From: Bacillota bacterium
GTDB lineage: Bacteria > Bacillota > Clostridia > Lachnospirales > Lachnospiraceae
Assembly: GCA_023424995.1 (NCBI GenBank)
Contig: JAFADH010000345.1
Coordinates: 1-11,160 of the forward strand
Direction of reading: 5' to 3'
DNA length: 11,160 nt
The notes under the pieces were generated by a model that had not been told where the DNA came from, searched no databases, and saw only the letters and a list, made by a program, of their open reading frames with translations. Both the position numbers and the translations under genes were made by a program. This document shows, piece after piece, positions 1 through 6,293 of this stretch (position 1 is the first letter of the stretch; every line of letters begins with the position of its first letter).

Positions 1-293
1 ACTCTATAAAATAAGCATATCTGGTGGCATGGCTTCTGCCCGGTAGGCCAAGGAAAGAAGATTTCACCCACCCACTGTAATGAGTCAACCTTTATGTCAG
101 CATTGATCTCTTCCTTGAATTCACGTATCAGAGTCGTCTCACCGGTCTCTCCCAGCTCCACATGCCCGCCGGGTAATGCATATGCCGGATCATTGACAGC
201 ACTCTGCAGCAATACCTTATTATTATGGATTAACAGGCCTGCGACCCGGTAACTGAACACATAATCATCGGTCTTGAAGATAATATCCTTCAT
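1..293 (-). CDS. NUDIX hydrolase, C-terminus cut by window edge
   Basis: The first 97 residues of a NUDIX hydrolase are present; the 3' end lies outside the window. NUDIX enzymes cleave nucleoside diphosphates linked to another group, in the cytoplasm, using metal held by the Nudix box. The box is visible at residues 43-65: G43, E49, then R57-E58 and E61-E62. The catalytic REx2EE core is complete, but the usual glycine after it is asparagine (N64), a small deviation. The ATG at 293 follows AAGGAGG at a spacing of 7. The gene lies 31 bases after the SHOCT gene on the same strand, so co-transcription is likely. The substrate cannot be told from sequence. Confidence 0.9.
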   Translation of the reverse strand, partial: MKDIIFKTDDYVFSYRVAGLLIHNNKVLLQSAVNDPAYALPGGHVELGETGETTLIREFKEEINADIKVDSLQWVGEIFFPWPTGQKPCHQICLFYR

Positions 294-324
294 TCGTATC
301 CCTCCTTGTACAGCATCTGTTATT

Positions 325-699
325 CTATAATCCCTCCAGGATCTGTCTGCGCTTCTCCTGGTATTCTTCGGATGAAATCAAACCCTTGTCATACAGGCCT
401 TGCAGCTCCTTCAGACGTTCTTCCGCGGATTTGCCGTATTCATAGGAATTGCCGGTCTGCCCGTAGCCGTATCCGTCTTCATCGTCATCAATCGTGATCT
501 CATGTGTGGCAACTCCTTTATCAGAAAAAGCATTATAACCATTGACCGCGGTTATAACGAACGCAAATAGTGCCCATATAACTCCAAATGGTCCGAACGT
601 CGGTACAACAAAAAATAAACCGATAAAGCAAAAAATAATCCCTCCGAAGAAGCCCACCATCGACTGACCTTTGCTGGGTTTCACCCTGACTCTTTTCAT
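325..699 (-). CDS. two-TM membrane protein with C-terminal SHOCT domain
   Basis: A small membrane protein of 124 residues. It has a basic N-terminus, two hydrophobic segments at about residues 15-33 and 36-52, an acidic Gly/Tyr-rich linker (about 65-88), and a C-terminal SHOCT domain (about 92-124) with the usual LxxLYDKGLIxxEEYxxKR pattern. SHOCT domains are short two-helix modules at the ends of many membrane proteins and probably mediate oligomerisation; the role here is unknown. Two in-frame ATGs lie 6 bases apart. The SD GAGGG is only 2 bases before the ATG at 705 but 8 before that at 699, so 699 is chosen. An AT-rich tandem repeat lies directly upstream. Confidence 0.85.
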   Translation of the reverse strand: MKRVRVKPSKGQSMVGFFGGIIFCFIGLFFVVPTFGPFGVIWALFAFVITAVNGYNAFSDKGVATHEITIDDDEDGYGYGQTGNSYEYGKSAEERLKELQGLYDKGLISSEEYQEKRRQILEGL

Positions 700-720
700 A
701 TACATATCCCTCTTTCAATT

Positions 721-786
721 TAATACTTTATTTAATATCTATTTGATACTTTATTTAATCTATTTGATTCTTTAATTAATATCTAT
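721..786. repeat. AT-rich imperfect tandem repeat, about 22 bp x 3
   Basis: Three imperfect copies lie head to tail at 721-743 (23 bp), 744-764 (21 bp) and 765-786 (22 bp). All have the form TRATWCTTTAWTTAAT followed by (AT)CTAT(T). Copies differ by a 2-base AT insertion and single substitutions. The array fills the gap between the HExxH gene and the SHOCT gene, and its last bases include the TAG stop at 783-785. It may have grown by slippage. It could also act as an AT-rich upstream element for the SHOCT gene, but no good -35/-10 pair is evident. Confidence 0.7.
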
Positions 787-1562
787 CCGCACTTTACTAA
801 AATCTCATTATAATTTTCTGATATAAACCGATATGCATTATCAAGAAAATCCGCCATATTACTTCGATTTTTAAATTGATCTATTATATAATCCTCTATC
901 GGAATTCCATTTATCTTATTCTCGTAAAATGATGCATACGATTTTTGCGGATAAGGTGCTGCTTCCTGCATCTCAGGTGAATTCAATGTCGGATCTACTG
1001 CCATTTCCTCTAAGAACCATAAGATCTCCGGATGAGACGGCTGCTTGTCCGATGTATATCCATGCATTGCCTTCCATTTCTCGAACAATATGAAATGATT
1101 TATCTCATGGATGGAAGCTCTCATAACCACATCTTCCGGCGCTCTGTAATGAAGCCAATATTCTTTCGTCAACACATCCCTCGGAAAGACAGCATATAGG
1201 CCCAAATAACATGTGACAGCCTGATGCTTATCGGTCCAGTCAACTTCAAACAATTCCAGCATCTTTGGGATAATTACAGTTTGAAGCTTATTAAATTGCT
1301 CTGATAATTCAATCCTTCTTTTCATCATGTCAAAAGCATTCTCTTTATACTCCTTAATCAATATTCCATTAATTATATCGTATATTTCTGCATTTGACAT
1401 TCCTTCTTTTACAGAGCCGGCTATCAGTGGAAATGAATGATATATTCGTTCTCTAAACGGAAGGCTATGATTCACATCAGCATTCGAATATAATAATTCT
1501 GCGATAGATCGGATATTATATTCTATGTTCGATATTTCGACTTGTATCTTAGGTGTAATCAT
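783..1562 (-). CDS. unrecognised HExxH protein, possible zinc metallopeptidase
   Basis: A soluble protein of 259 residues with no signal peptide or membrane segment. I do not recognise the family. The clearest motif is HEINH at residues 152-156, a zinc-binding HExxH pattern, followed 29-30 residues later by a Glu pair (E185-E186) in a helix-like stretch. That spacing fits gluzincin peptidases, in which the third ligand is a downstream Glu. The N-terminal half is mostly helical and rich in charged residues. The ATG at 1562 is the only usable start, because TGA lies two codons upstream. Its SD (GGAGG at 1576-1580) is 13 bases away, longer than usual. The gene lies 30 bases after a GNAT gene. 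Peptidase activity is inferred from the motif only. Confidence 0.75.
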   Translation of the reverse strand: MITPKIQVEISNIEYNIRSIAELLYSNADVNHSLPFRERIYHSFPLIAGSVKEGMSNAEIYDIINGILIKEYKENAFDMMKRRIELSEQFNKLQTVIIPKMLELFEVDWTDKHQAVTCYLGLYAVFPRDVLTKEYWLHYRAPEDVVMRASIHEINHFILFEKWKAMHGYTSDKQPSHPEILWFLEEMAVDPTLNSPEMQEAAPYPQKSYASFYENKINGIPIEDYIIDQFKNRSNMADFLDNAYRFISENYNEILVKCG

Positions 1563-1592
1563 AAGTCATACTATGCCTCCACAATAAAAAGC

Positions 1593-2201
1593 TCATCTAA
1601 TAGCATCTGTCAGGTATCTGCGAACTATGACATCTCCTCCAATATCCTTACATGCCGCAAATCCGCATTTTTCATAAATGATATAGGGTCCGTGATAACT
1701 GCGTTCATTAGTATCGCCCTTTCCCGGATAGGCTTCAATACAGGTATATCCTTCTGCAGCAGCATCCTGGCACACCCTTTTTAGCAGCTCCGTAGCGATC
1801 CCTTTGCGGCGCATGCCAGGGGCTATTGTAAAGCATACAATTAATTTGATTTTCTGTGTGCTGTCTGCATCATCCCATAGTTCAGGACATTTTTCCCGGC
1901 TTAACGCATCATAGTTCCCCTTGTCATTTGTATTACACCATCCTGCCACAGAACCGTCCAGGTAGGCCAGGTAACCTTGAAGCGTACCATTTTGGATATA
2001 TTGTATCGCCAGGTCACGCTTGAAGTTAACATCTCCATCTGCAGAACAAGCCTTACGGGCTTCCTCCAGTTTATCATTCCAATGGTACCATACACAATAG
2101 CAGCCTTCCCATTCCGGGTTATCCGTAAAGGCTTTCTTCTCAAAAAATTCAATATAATCATTGATCAATTCAGGGGATAATTTTTTAATCTCTATGTTCA
2201 T
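1593..2201 (-). CDS. GNAT family N-acetyltransferase
   Basis: A cytoplasmic acetyltransferase of 202 residues that would transfer acetyl from acetyl-CoA to an amine. The core strand before motif A (FTIAP, 124-128) leads into the pyrophosphate loop RRKGIA at 131-136 (Q/RxxGxA form) and its helix (TELLKRV). A C-terminal segment near 175-181 (YEKCGF) matches motif B, where Tyr commonly acts as the acid. A Trp/Tyr/Cys-rich stretch at 31-41 (WEGCYCVWYHW) probably shapes the substrate pocket. The ATG at 2201 has GGAGG nine bases upstream and abuts the TAA of the small gene before it (TAAATG), suggesting translational coupling. The acceptor substrate is unknown. Confidence 0.9.
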   Translation of the reverse strand: MNIEIKKLSPELINDYIEFFEKKAFTDNPEWEGCYCVWYHWNDKLEEARKACSADGDVNFKRDLAIQYIQNGTLQGYLAYLDGSVAGWCNTNDKGNYDALSREKCPELWDDADSTQKIKLIVCFTIAPGMRRKGIATELLKRVCQDAAAEGYTCIEAYPGKGDTNERSYHGPYIIYEKCGFAACKDIGGDVIVRRYLTDAIR

Positions 2202-2351
2202 TTATTCACTCCTCCGCTGCTTCCCGGCATGAAATCCTTCTCCCATATGGCTGCCAAGACTCCAGTACCCATTATCTATATTATAGAATATCAGATCTGC
2301 CTTTTTGGTATCCGGACAGCCATTCACCAGACATTCTTCGTCTTCATACAT
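2202..2351 (-). CDS. 49-residue unknown protein, adjacent to GNAT gene
   Basis: A short open frame encodes 49 residues beginning MYEDEECLVNGC and ending GKQRRSE. It fills what would otherwise be a 210-base gap between two GNAT genes on the same strand. The ATG at 2351 is preceded by AGGAG at a spacing of 11. The TAA at 2202-2204 abuts the next ATG, and the last codons (RRSE) contain the SD of the following acetyltransferase. The protein is acidic at the start and basic at the end, has two cysteines (C7, C12) and no membrane segment. I do not recognise it. It could also be a remnant of a longer gene, but a good start and close spacing favour a real small gene. Confidence 0.5.
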   Translation of the reverse strand: MYEDEECLVNGCPDTKKADLIFYNIDNGYWSLGSHMGEGFHAGKQRRSE

Positions 2352-2411
2352 ATCAATCACTTCTCCTATGGAGCTTCATCAGCAATTATTTATTTCCAGC
2401 TAATTTTCTGT

Positions 2412-2885
2412 CTAATCAGCATTATATTGGTAATATGATAATGACTCATCATCATGCAGATGCACAAATCCCAGTTTCTTAAGAATATGTATGCTTCTTT
2501 GATTCCTATGAACCGCATCGGCATATATTGTCTTTAATCCCAATTCAATAATAGCATAATCAAGGAGCAATCGTTCTGCCTCCGTACCAAAACCCTGCCC
2601 TTTCACGGAATCATTGATCAAATGTATCCCCAAGGTTCCGCATTGTTTCTCAAAATCAATATATTTTAATTGAATTTCACCTATCACCTTATCATTATGA
2701 CAGACAGCAAAGAAGCGCCTTGACGCATCCAGAACCTTATTCTTATAATATGCATCAACCTTTTCTTTCTCATAAGTGTATCTATCATAAGTCATAGCCG
2801 GATCTGAGATATAACTCATAAAAAATTCATGGCATCTTTCCGGTGTATAAGGCCTTAATGTAATTTTGTCTCCCGTCAGCTCCAT
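2412..2885 (-). CDS. GNAT family acetyltransferase, RimJ/RimL type
   Basis: A 157-residue acetyltransferase of the RimJ/RimL-like branch (Acetyltransf_3). The N-terminal KITLRPYTPE (7-16) is the usual first strand. The acetyl-CoA loop is KGQGFG at 95-100, followed by the helix TEAERLLLDYA. A C-terminal HRNQRSIHILKKLGF (126-140) matches the NxxSxxxxxKxGF pattern of this branch. Members acetylate ribosomal protein N-termini, antibiotics or small amines; nothing here narrows the substrate. The ATG at 2885 has GGAGGG 11 bases upstream. The neighbours on the same strand are a P-loop kinase and a small unknown gene. Confidence 0.92.
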   Translation of the reverse strand: MELTGDKITLRPYTPERCHEFFMSYISDPAMTYDRYTYEKEKVDAYYKNKVLDASRRFFAVCHNDKVIGEIQLKYIDFEKQCGTLGIHLINDSVKGQGFGTEAERLLLDYAIIELGLKTIYADAVHRNQRSIHILKKLGFVHLHDDESLSYYQYNAD

Positions 2886-2952
2886 AAATGGCTTGTCCCT
2901 CCATTCATATGTATGTAAGTTTCATTCTCTTATATGTCAAATCCAATACCGG

Positions 2953-3459
2953 CTATTTTATATACCGATACCTTATATCATACATTATGGCATTCATCTC
3001 ATCTTCCACAGTCTTGTCACTATTGTCATACAGATATGGTTGATTCAAATGTTCCTTCCTTAGCTTTTCCCTTAAGAATAAGGCCCGCTCGATCTGTCCG
3101 ACGTCACCACGCTTGGTAATTCTTGATCGGATACTCTCTTCACCGGCATCTAATACCATATACCTTAAATCATACTCAAACTCCTTTAAACCCTCTAAGA
3201 GCAAGGGCAGTTCATCCTCCACTACATAGTCAATTATGACATTCAGACGATTGCGAAGGGAATTCTGTGTTACTGAGATGATATTCTCCCAGGTAATTCT
3301 AAGTCTCTCCGGCCACGATATTTCTCTCTTATCACCAAAAAATCCATGAAGCTCATCCCCTGTAATAAGGATAGAATGCTCCAATTCATACATCAACTTT
3401 TTTGATAGGGTTGATTTTCCGCATCCGCAGGCTCCCGTAATTAAGTAAACCGAATTCAT
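2953..3459 (-). CDS. P-loop nucleotide kinase-like ATPase (AAA_33 type)
   Basis: A single-domain P-loop protein of 168 residues. It opens at once with a hydrophobic strand and Walker A (GACGCGKST, residues 9-17). IIDYVVEDE (about 75-83) is the probable Walker-B strand, and an arginine-rich lid follows (RSRITKRGD, about 110-118). The layout matches small kinases of the AAA_33/zeta-like group, which phosphorylate a small molecule in the cytoplasm; the substrate is unknown. Two ATGs are possible. The one at 3471 has no SD. The one at 3459 has GAGG six bases upstream and gives the typical start MNSVYLITGA, so 3459 is chosen. The gene ends about 70 bases before the RimL-type GNAT gene. Confidence 0.85.
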   Translation of the reverse strand: MNSVYLITGACGCGKSTLSKKLMYELEHSILITGDELHGFFGDKREISWPERLRITWENIISVTQNSLRNRLNVIIDYVVEDELPLLLEGLKEFEYDLRYMVLDAGEESIRSRITKRGDVGQIERALFLREKLRKEHLNQPYLYDNSDKTVEDEMNAIMYDIRYRYIK

Positions 3460-3489
3460 ACCGTACCTCATTTTCCAATTTTAATAAAG

Positions 3490-4140
3490 CTATCTATGTA
3501 TATAAAACACTTGCGGCTTTATAAACTCCTTATCCTCACGGAAAGCCTGCAGCTCTGCCATACACAAATCAAACGCATTTGTAATATATTCTTTAATCAC
3601 ATCATACGGATACAGCTCAAGTTGTTCCGTTCCGGCAGTTTCCGGGCACATAATATCCTCCCTTAGTCCCTTAAAAAAATGATCATACATCGATAGATCA
3701 ATCTCATTTATTTTAGGAATGTCGATTTCCTGCAGATAATAACTCAGATTATACTCTTTTGTTAACAAATAGTTCAATTTCATATAATCTCTGTAGCTTT
3801 TCTGATAGATATATTTGCGTTCCGGATAGGGATAGCTTCTGATATACTTGTCTGCAACACTGAAAAGCCATAAGGCATCCATAATTAAATGACAATAATA
3901 TCCCATATAAAGAGAATCTTTTTTTATCCTCTCATAATATGAGCTTTTAAAATTATGCCAATTGATGCCTTTTATACCAAGTTCATCAATCTCATGACCA
4001 TAGTGGGCCCTATGATAGCTCCCATCGTCATGCTTTGACAGATCGGGTAACAATGCACCGGTTATGAACCTGTTTAAATCCAACTTCTGTAATATGGCTA
4101 TTTTCTCTGCTATCAGATAGTGTATCACTCTCGATGCCAT
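3490..4140 (-). CDS. zinc-dependent phospholipase C-like protein
   Basis: A 216-residue protein whose start (MASRVIHYLIAEKI) and metal-ligand layout fit the zinc-dependent phospholipase C/S1-P1 nuclease-like family. Visible candidate ligands are H7, D33 within GALLPD (28-33), H43 and H46 in SYHRAHYGH, and H84 and D88 in YYCHLIMDALW. There is no signal peptide, so it acts inside the cell, unlike secreted phospholipases. Genomes of related clostridia carry such intracellular relatives without known substrate. The ATG at 4140 follows TGAGGT at a spacing of about 9. Lipase activity should not be assumed; hydrolysis of some phosphoester is an inference from the family. Confidence 0.75.
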   Translation of the reverse strand: MASRVIHYLIAEKIAILQKLDLNRFITGALLPDLSKHDDGSYHRAHYGHEIDELGIKGINWHNFKSSYYERIKKDSLYMGYYCHLIMDALWLFSVADKYIRSYPYPERKYIYQKSYRDYMKLNYLLTKEYNLSYYLQEIDIPKINEIDLSMYDHFFKGLREDIMCPETAGTEQLELYPYDVIKEYITNAFDLCMAELQAFREDKEFIKPQVFYIHR

Positions 4141-4237
4141 AAGTATAATACCTCATTATTATTGAAATATCTTCTGTTCTCTTCTGCTATAATTAAAATA
4201 GTAAAAGGCCTGAATTGATAATTATTATGAATAACAC

Positions 4238-4672
4238 TTATCCTCTTCTCTTTGCCGTCCTGAGCAAATAGGAGGAAAGCATTCTTGTGCTAATACTTAG
4301 AATAACATTGATCGTAACAAATATGAATAAAAATTTCCGTGAAATATCGTACTCCCGTTGAAGGTATAATGTAAAAAGAAATATAATCATTACACAGATA
4401 TTTGAAAATAATACCTTAACAGCTGCAAGCAACTGCCGTTTTTCCTGCATCGGCGCATATAACCGGAATATATAATAAAAACATAAATACAGCGGAATTA
4501 AATAAATCAGCATAACCGCATAATTCTTTAAGGGATAAAATCGTTCCAGTCCAACACTTATAAACGGACTATAGTATCTTAAATAATATGCCAGAAAATA
4601 TGCAGCTGCAATAGTACAAACATCCAAAAGAACCTGAAACTTGTTCAACATTTTATGATCTTCTTTAATCAT
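4238..4672 (-). CDS. truncated polyprenyl glycosylphosphotransferase, membrane half only
   Basis: The 144 residues match the N-terminal membrane part of exopolysaccharide priming transferases (undecaprenyl-phosphate sugar phosphotransferases, normally about 460 residues). The start MIKEDHKMLNKFQVLLD, the LRYYSPF loop, then PLYLCFYYIFRLY and the SRKFLFIFVTINV segment are typical. About four membrane helices are visible. The frame stops just after the basic RTAKRRG, where full-length relatives enter the Rossmann-like and catalytic sugar-transferase domains. The next 97 bases hold no continuation in any frame that I can recognise. It cannot prime polysaccharide synthesis as it stands and is probably a gene remnant. 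The ATG at 4672 has GGAGGT six bases upstream and is preferred to an upstream ATG at 4711 without an SD. Confidence 0.75.
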   Translation of the reverse strand: MIKEDHKMLNKFQVLLDVCTIAAAYFLAYYLRYYSPFISVGLERFYPLKNYAVMLIYLIPLYLCFYYIFRLYAPMQEKRQLLAAVKVLFSNICVMIIFLFTLYLQREYDISRKFLFIFVTINVILSISTRMLSSYLLRTAKRRG

Positions 4673-4796
4673 AATAATACCTCCGATGAATAATTTATTA
4701 ATTATTTTCATAAACCGGCTATTAATTTTATGTATCGAGATGAGTTCTAATATGAGTCATACATTGTGCTGTTTTCAGTATAAAATTGACTTCCAG

Positions 4797-4835
4797 GGTA
4801 ATCTCCCGATAACAATAAGATTACCGTCGTTATCG
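4797..4835. repeat. two interlocked perfect 7-bp inverted repeats (A-B-A'-B')
   Basis: Arm A GGTAATC (4797-4803) pairs perfectly with A' GATTACC (4819-4825). Arm B CGATAAC (4807-4813) pairs perfectly with B' GTTATCG (4829-4835). The spacers are 3, 5 and 3 bases, giving a symmetric 7-3-7-5-7-3-7 layout with dyad centres one helical turn (10 bp) apart. The block begins 10 bases after the alkyltransferase stop, in its 3' untranslated region. As RNA it could form an H-type pseudoknot or two exclusive hairpins; as DNA it could be a double operator. No U-tract follows, so it is not a standard terminator. Confidence 0.6.
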
Positions 4836-4844
4836 CGGCTCGGG

Positions 4845-5168
4845 CTAATAAAACGTCCATAAGTGCTTTTTCATATCGATGCAGCCATTTTCCAAAAAGG
4901 TAATCCCTTCTTTTTCAAGCATGTCCCGTTGCAGTTCCTGTCCGCCGAATATACTGTCCGGCGCCATTCTTCCTTCCCGGTTAACTACTCTGTGACAGGG
5001 CAGATTCCGGTCTGACGGTGCTCTGTTCATCGCATATCCTACAATCCGGGAGGCATACGGATTCCCCGTCATTAATGCAATCTGTCCATAGGTAGCAACA
5101 CTGCCTTCCGGAATTCTGGAAACAATATCATAGACCTTATCAAAAAATTTCGATTGATTACTATTCAT
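4845..5168 (-). CDS. short O6-alkylguanine-DNA alkyltransferase-like protein (MGMT family)
   Basis: This 107-residue protein is only the DNA-binding/catalytic domain of methylated-DNA-protein cysteine methyltransferase; the usual N-terminal domain is absent. The active-site signature LPCHRVV is intact, with acceptor Cys at position 58. The tyrosine (Y27 in VATYGQ) and the arginine finger of the recognition helix (R41 in ASRIVGYAM) are also present. Length resembles alkyltransferase-like (ATL) proteins, but those replace the Cys by Trp, so true self-inactivating repair remains possible. The ATG at 5168 has GAAGG about nine bases upstream. It is 55 bases downstream of the DUF925 gene and probably cotranscribed. 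It would act on alkylated DNA in the cytoplasm. Confidence 0.88.
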   Translation of the reverse strand: MNSNQSKFFDKVYDIVSRIPEGSVATYGQIALMTGNPYASRIVGYAMNRAPSDRNLPCHRVVNREGRMAPDSIFGGQELQRDMLEKEGITFLENGCIDMKKHLWTFY

Positions 5169-5223
5169 TCGTCCACACCTTCCATAAAATCATTATAAAC
5201 ATTTACCTAACTGAGTCCAAAGG

Positions 5224-5823
5224 CTATTCCCAAGGTATAACAATTAAATCCGGCCATTTGCTTAGCCAGCTTGATACCTTTTTTTCATAAATTTGCTTTG
5301 TGATCTGTGTTTTATTTGCTCTGACAATTTTACCAAACAGATCATTCAGTCCATATGGGGCATATACTTTGAATTCATTATCTTTTTCCAGCCTGACACC
5401 AATTGCCGTGGCCGTAGTCGGCCATGTATTAACGGCAGCTTCAATGGATGCATATGGCTCAATCGAATAGCCAAAATGGTCCTTATACCACAGATGGACC
5501 CTTGCTTGATTTTTTACATCCATCTCAATGCTCAGATCTGAATATAATTGCTTAACCTGCATGATGACCTTATTCTCAGATTCATAATCTAAATTTATAT
5601 TATCAAAATAAACAAAGTCAATATCTTTGATACCATAATCCAACGGATAACCGGATAGATAGTTCCAAACAGTTTGTGTTATACAACCCGCACCTATGTA
5701 ATAATTATCTATGCTTAATTGCTTTGCCCGATTTACAGCAATGTTAATAATTTCGCTTGACATAATAATATTCTCCAGCATTTTAATCTGCGTATAGATA
5801 TCTGAATTATAGCCTTTTAACAT
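5224..5823 (-). CDS. nucleotidyltransferase family protein (DUF925)
   Basis: A 199-residue protein closely fitting the DUF925 nucleotidyltransferase family. The diagnostic stretches are GAGCITQTVWNYLSG (44-58), the metal-binding GIKDIDFVYFD (64-74, with D67 and D69), MDVKNQARVHLWY (101-113), TWPTTATAIGVRL (133-145) and VYAPYGLNDLFGKIVR (153-168), ending in a typical WPDLIVIPW. The fold is related to the polymerase-beta/aminoglycoside nucleotidyltransferase superfamily; the physiological acceptor is unknown. The ATG at 5823 has GGAGG nine bases upstream. It is the first gene of the leftward array and is divergent from the Fe-S operon. Confidence 0.9.
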   Translation of the reverse strand: MLKGYNSDIYTQIKMLENIIMSSEIINIAVNRAKQLSIDNYYIGAGCITQTVWNYLSGYPLDYGIKDIDFVYFDNINLDYESENKVIMQVKQLYSDLSIEMDVKNQARVHLWYKDHFGYSIEPYASIEAAVNTWPTTATAIGVRLEKDNEFKVYAPYGLNDLFGKIVRANKTQITKQIYEKKVSSWLSKWPDLIVIPWE

Positions 5824-6006
5824 TAAAATTGTCCTCCGATTGTGTACTCAGCTTACATATGATCAATAAATTAAGTTTATAGTTCTCACCTGATGCCTCC
5901 AATCATCCTGAATAAACCTTCTAAATTTATCAAACAATATGCTTTCTATTCTTTCATTTCAAATTTTCTTCCTTTAAATTGTCTTCATTCCACCAGAATT
6001 TCAACG

Positions 6007-6027
6007 TTCTGTAACCTTGTTACAGAA
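6007..6027. promoter_or_regulatory. perfect operator-like dyad before the Fe-S operon
   Basis: TTCTGTAAC (6007-6015), spacer CTT, GTTACAGAA (6019-6027): a perfect 9-bp inverted repeat lying 57 bases before the ferredoxin start, between two divergent genes. The core TGTAAC-N3-GTTACA has the size and symmetry typical of a site for a dimeric helix-turn-helix repressor such as TetR-type regulators. It is unlike the FNR (TTGAT-N4-ATCAA) or CRP (TGTGA-N6-TCACA) consensus. It overlaps possible -35 sequences (TTGTTA or TTACAG), with AT-rich -10 candidates around 6041-6051. No regulator gene is in the window. Confidence 0.6.
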
Positions 6028-6083
6028 ATAATCCGGTTTTTTATTTATTATGTTGTCATGATAATAAAGGAAAGGTGACAAGG

Positions 6084-6293
6084 ATGAAAAAGTATAAAAA
6101 AGCATCCGTATTATCCAACGAATGTGTTGCATGCGGCTGCTGTGTAAAAAGCTGCCCTTTAAGCGCAATATCCATATACAAAGGAATATATGCCGTGGTC
6201 AATGAAGCGAAATGCGCAGGCTGCCGAAGATGTGAGGCTGCCTGTCCTGCTCAGGTCATATCCGTAAAGGAGGTTGAGTATGTTAAAGCATAG
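6084..6293 (+). CDS. 2[4Fe-4S] ferredoxin
   Basis: A 69-residue bacterial-type ferredoxin with two CxxCxxCxxxCP cluster motifs: C14-C17-C20-C24 (CVACGCCVKSCP) and C44-C47-C50-C54 (CAGCRRCEAACP). It carries low-potential electrons in the cytoplasm. A GTG at 6075 is in frame, but it is part of the SD AAAGGTG (6071-6077). The ATG at 6084 lies six bases after that SD and is the better start. The gene overlaps the next one by 14 bases, so the ferredoxin and membrane protein are translated together and probably form one electron-transfer unit. It and its partner are the only plus-strand genes in the window. Confidence 0.93.
   Translation: MKKYKKASVLSNECVACGCCVKSCPLSAISIYKGIYAVVNEAKCAGCRRCEAACPAQVISVKEVEYVKA

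Noticed and set aside
2229..2438. Hydrophobic 69-residue plus-strand frame.
   Set aside because: It is antisense to the 49-residue gene and the end of a GNAT gene, has no SD, and its hydrophobicity reflects the opposite strand's composition.
5893..6078. 61-residue plus-strand frame before the ferredoxin.
   Set aside because: It has no SD, spans the operator dyad and promoter region, and overlaps the ferredoxin SD.
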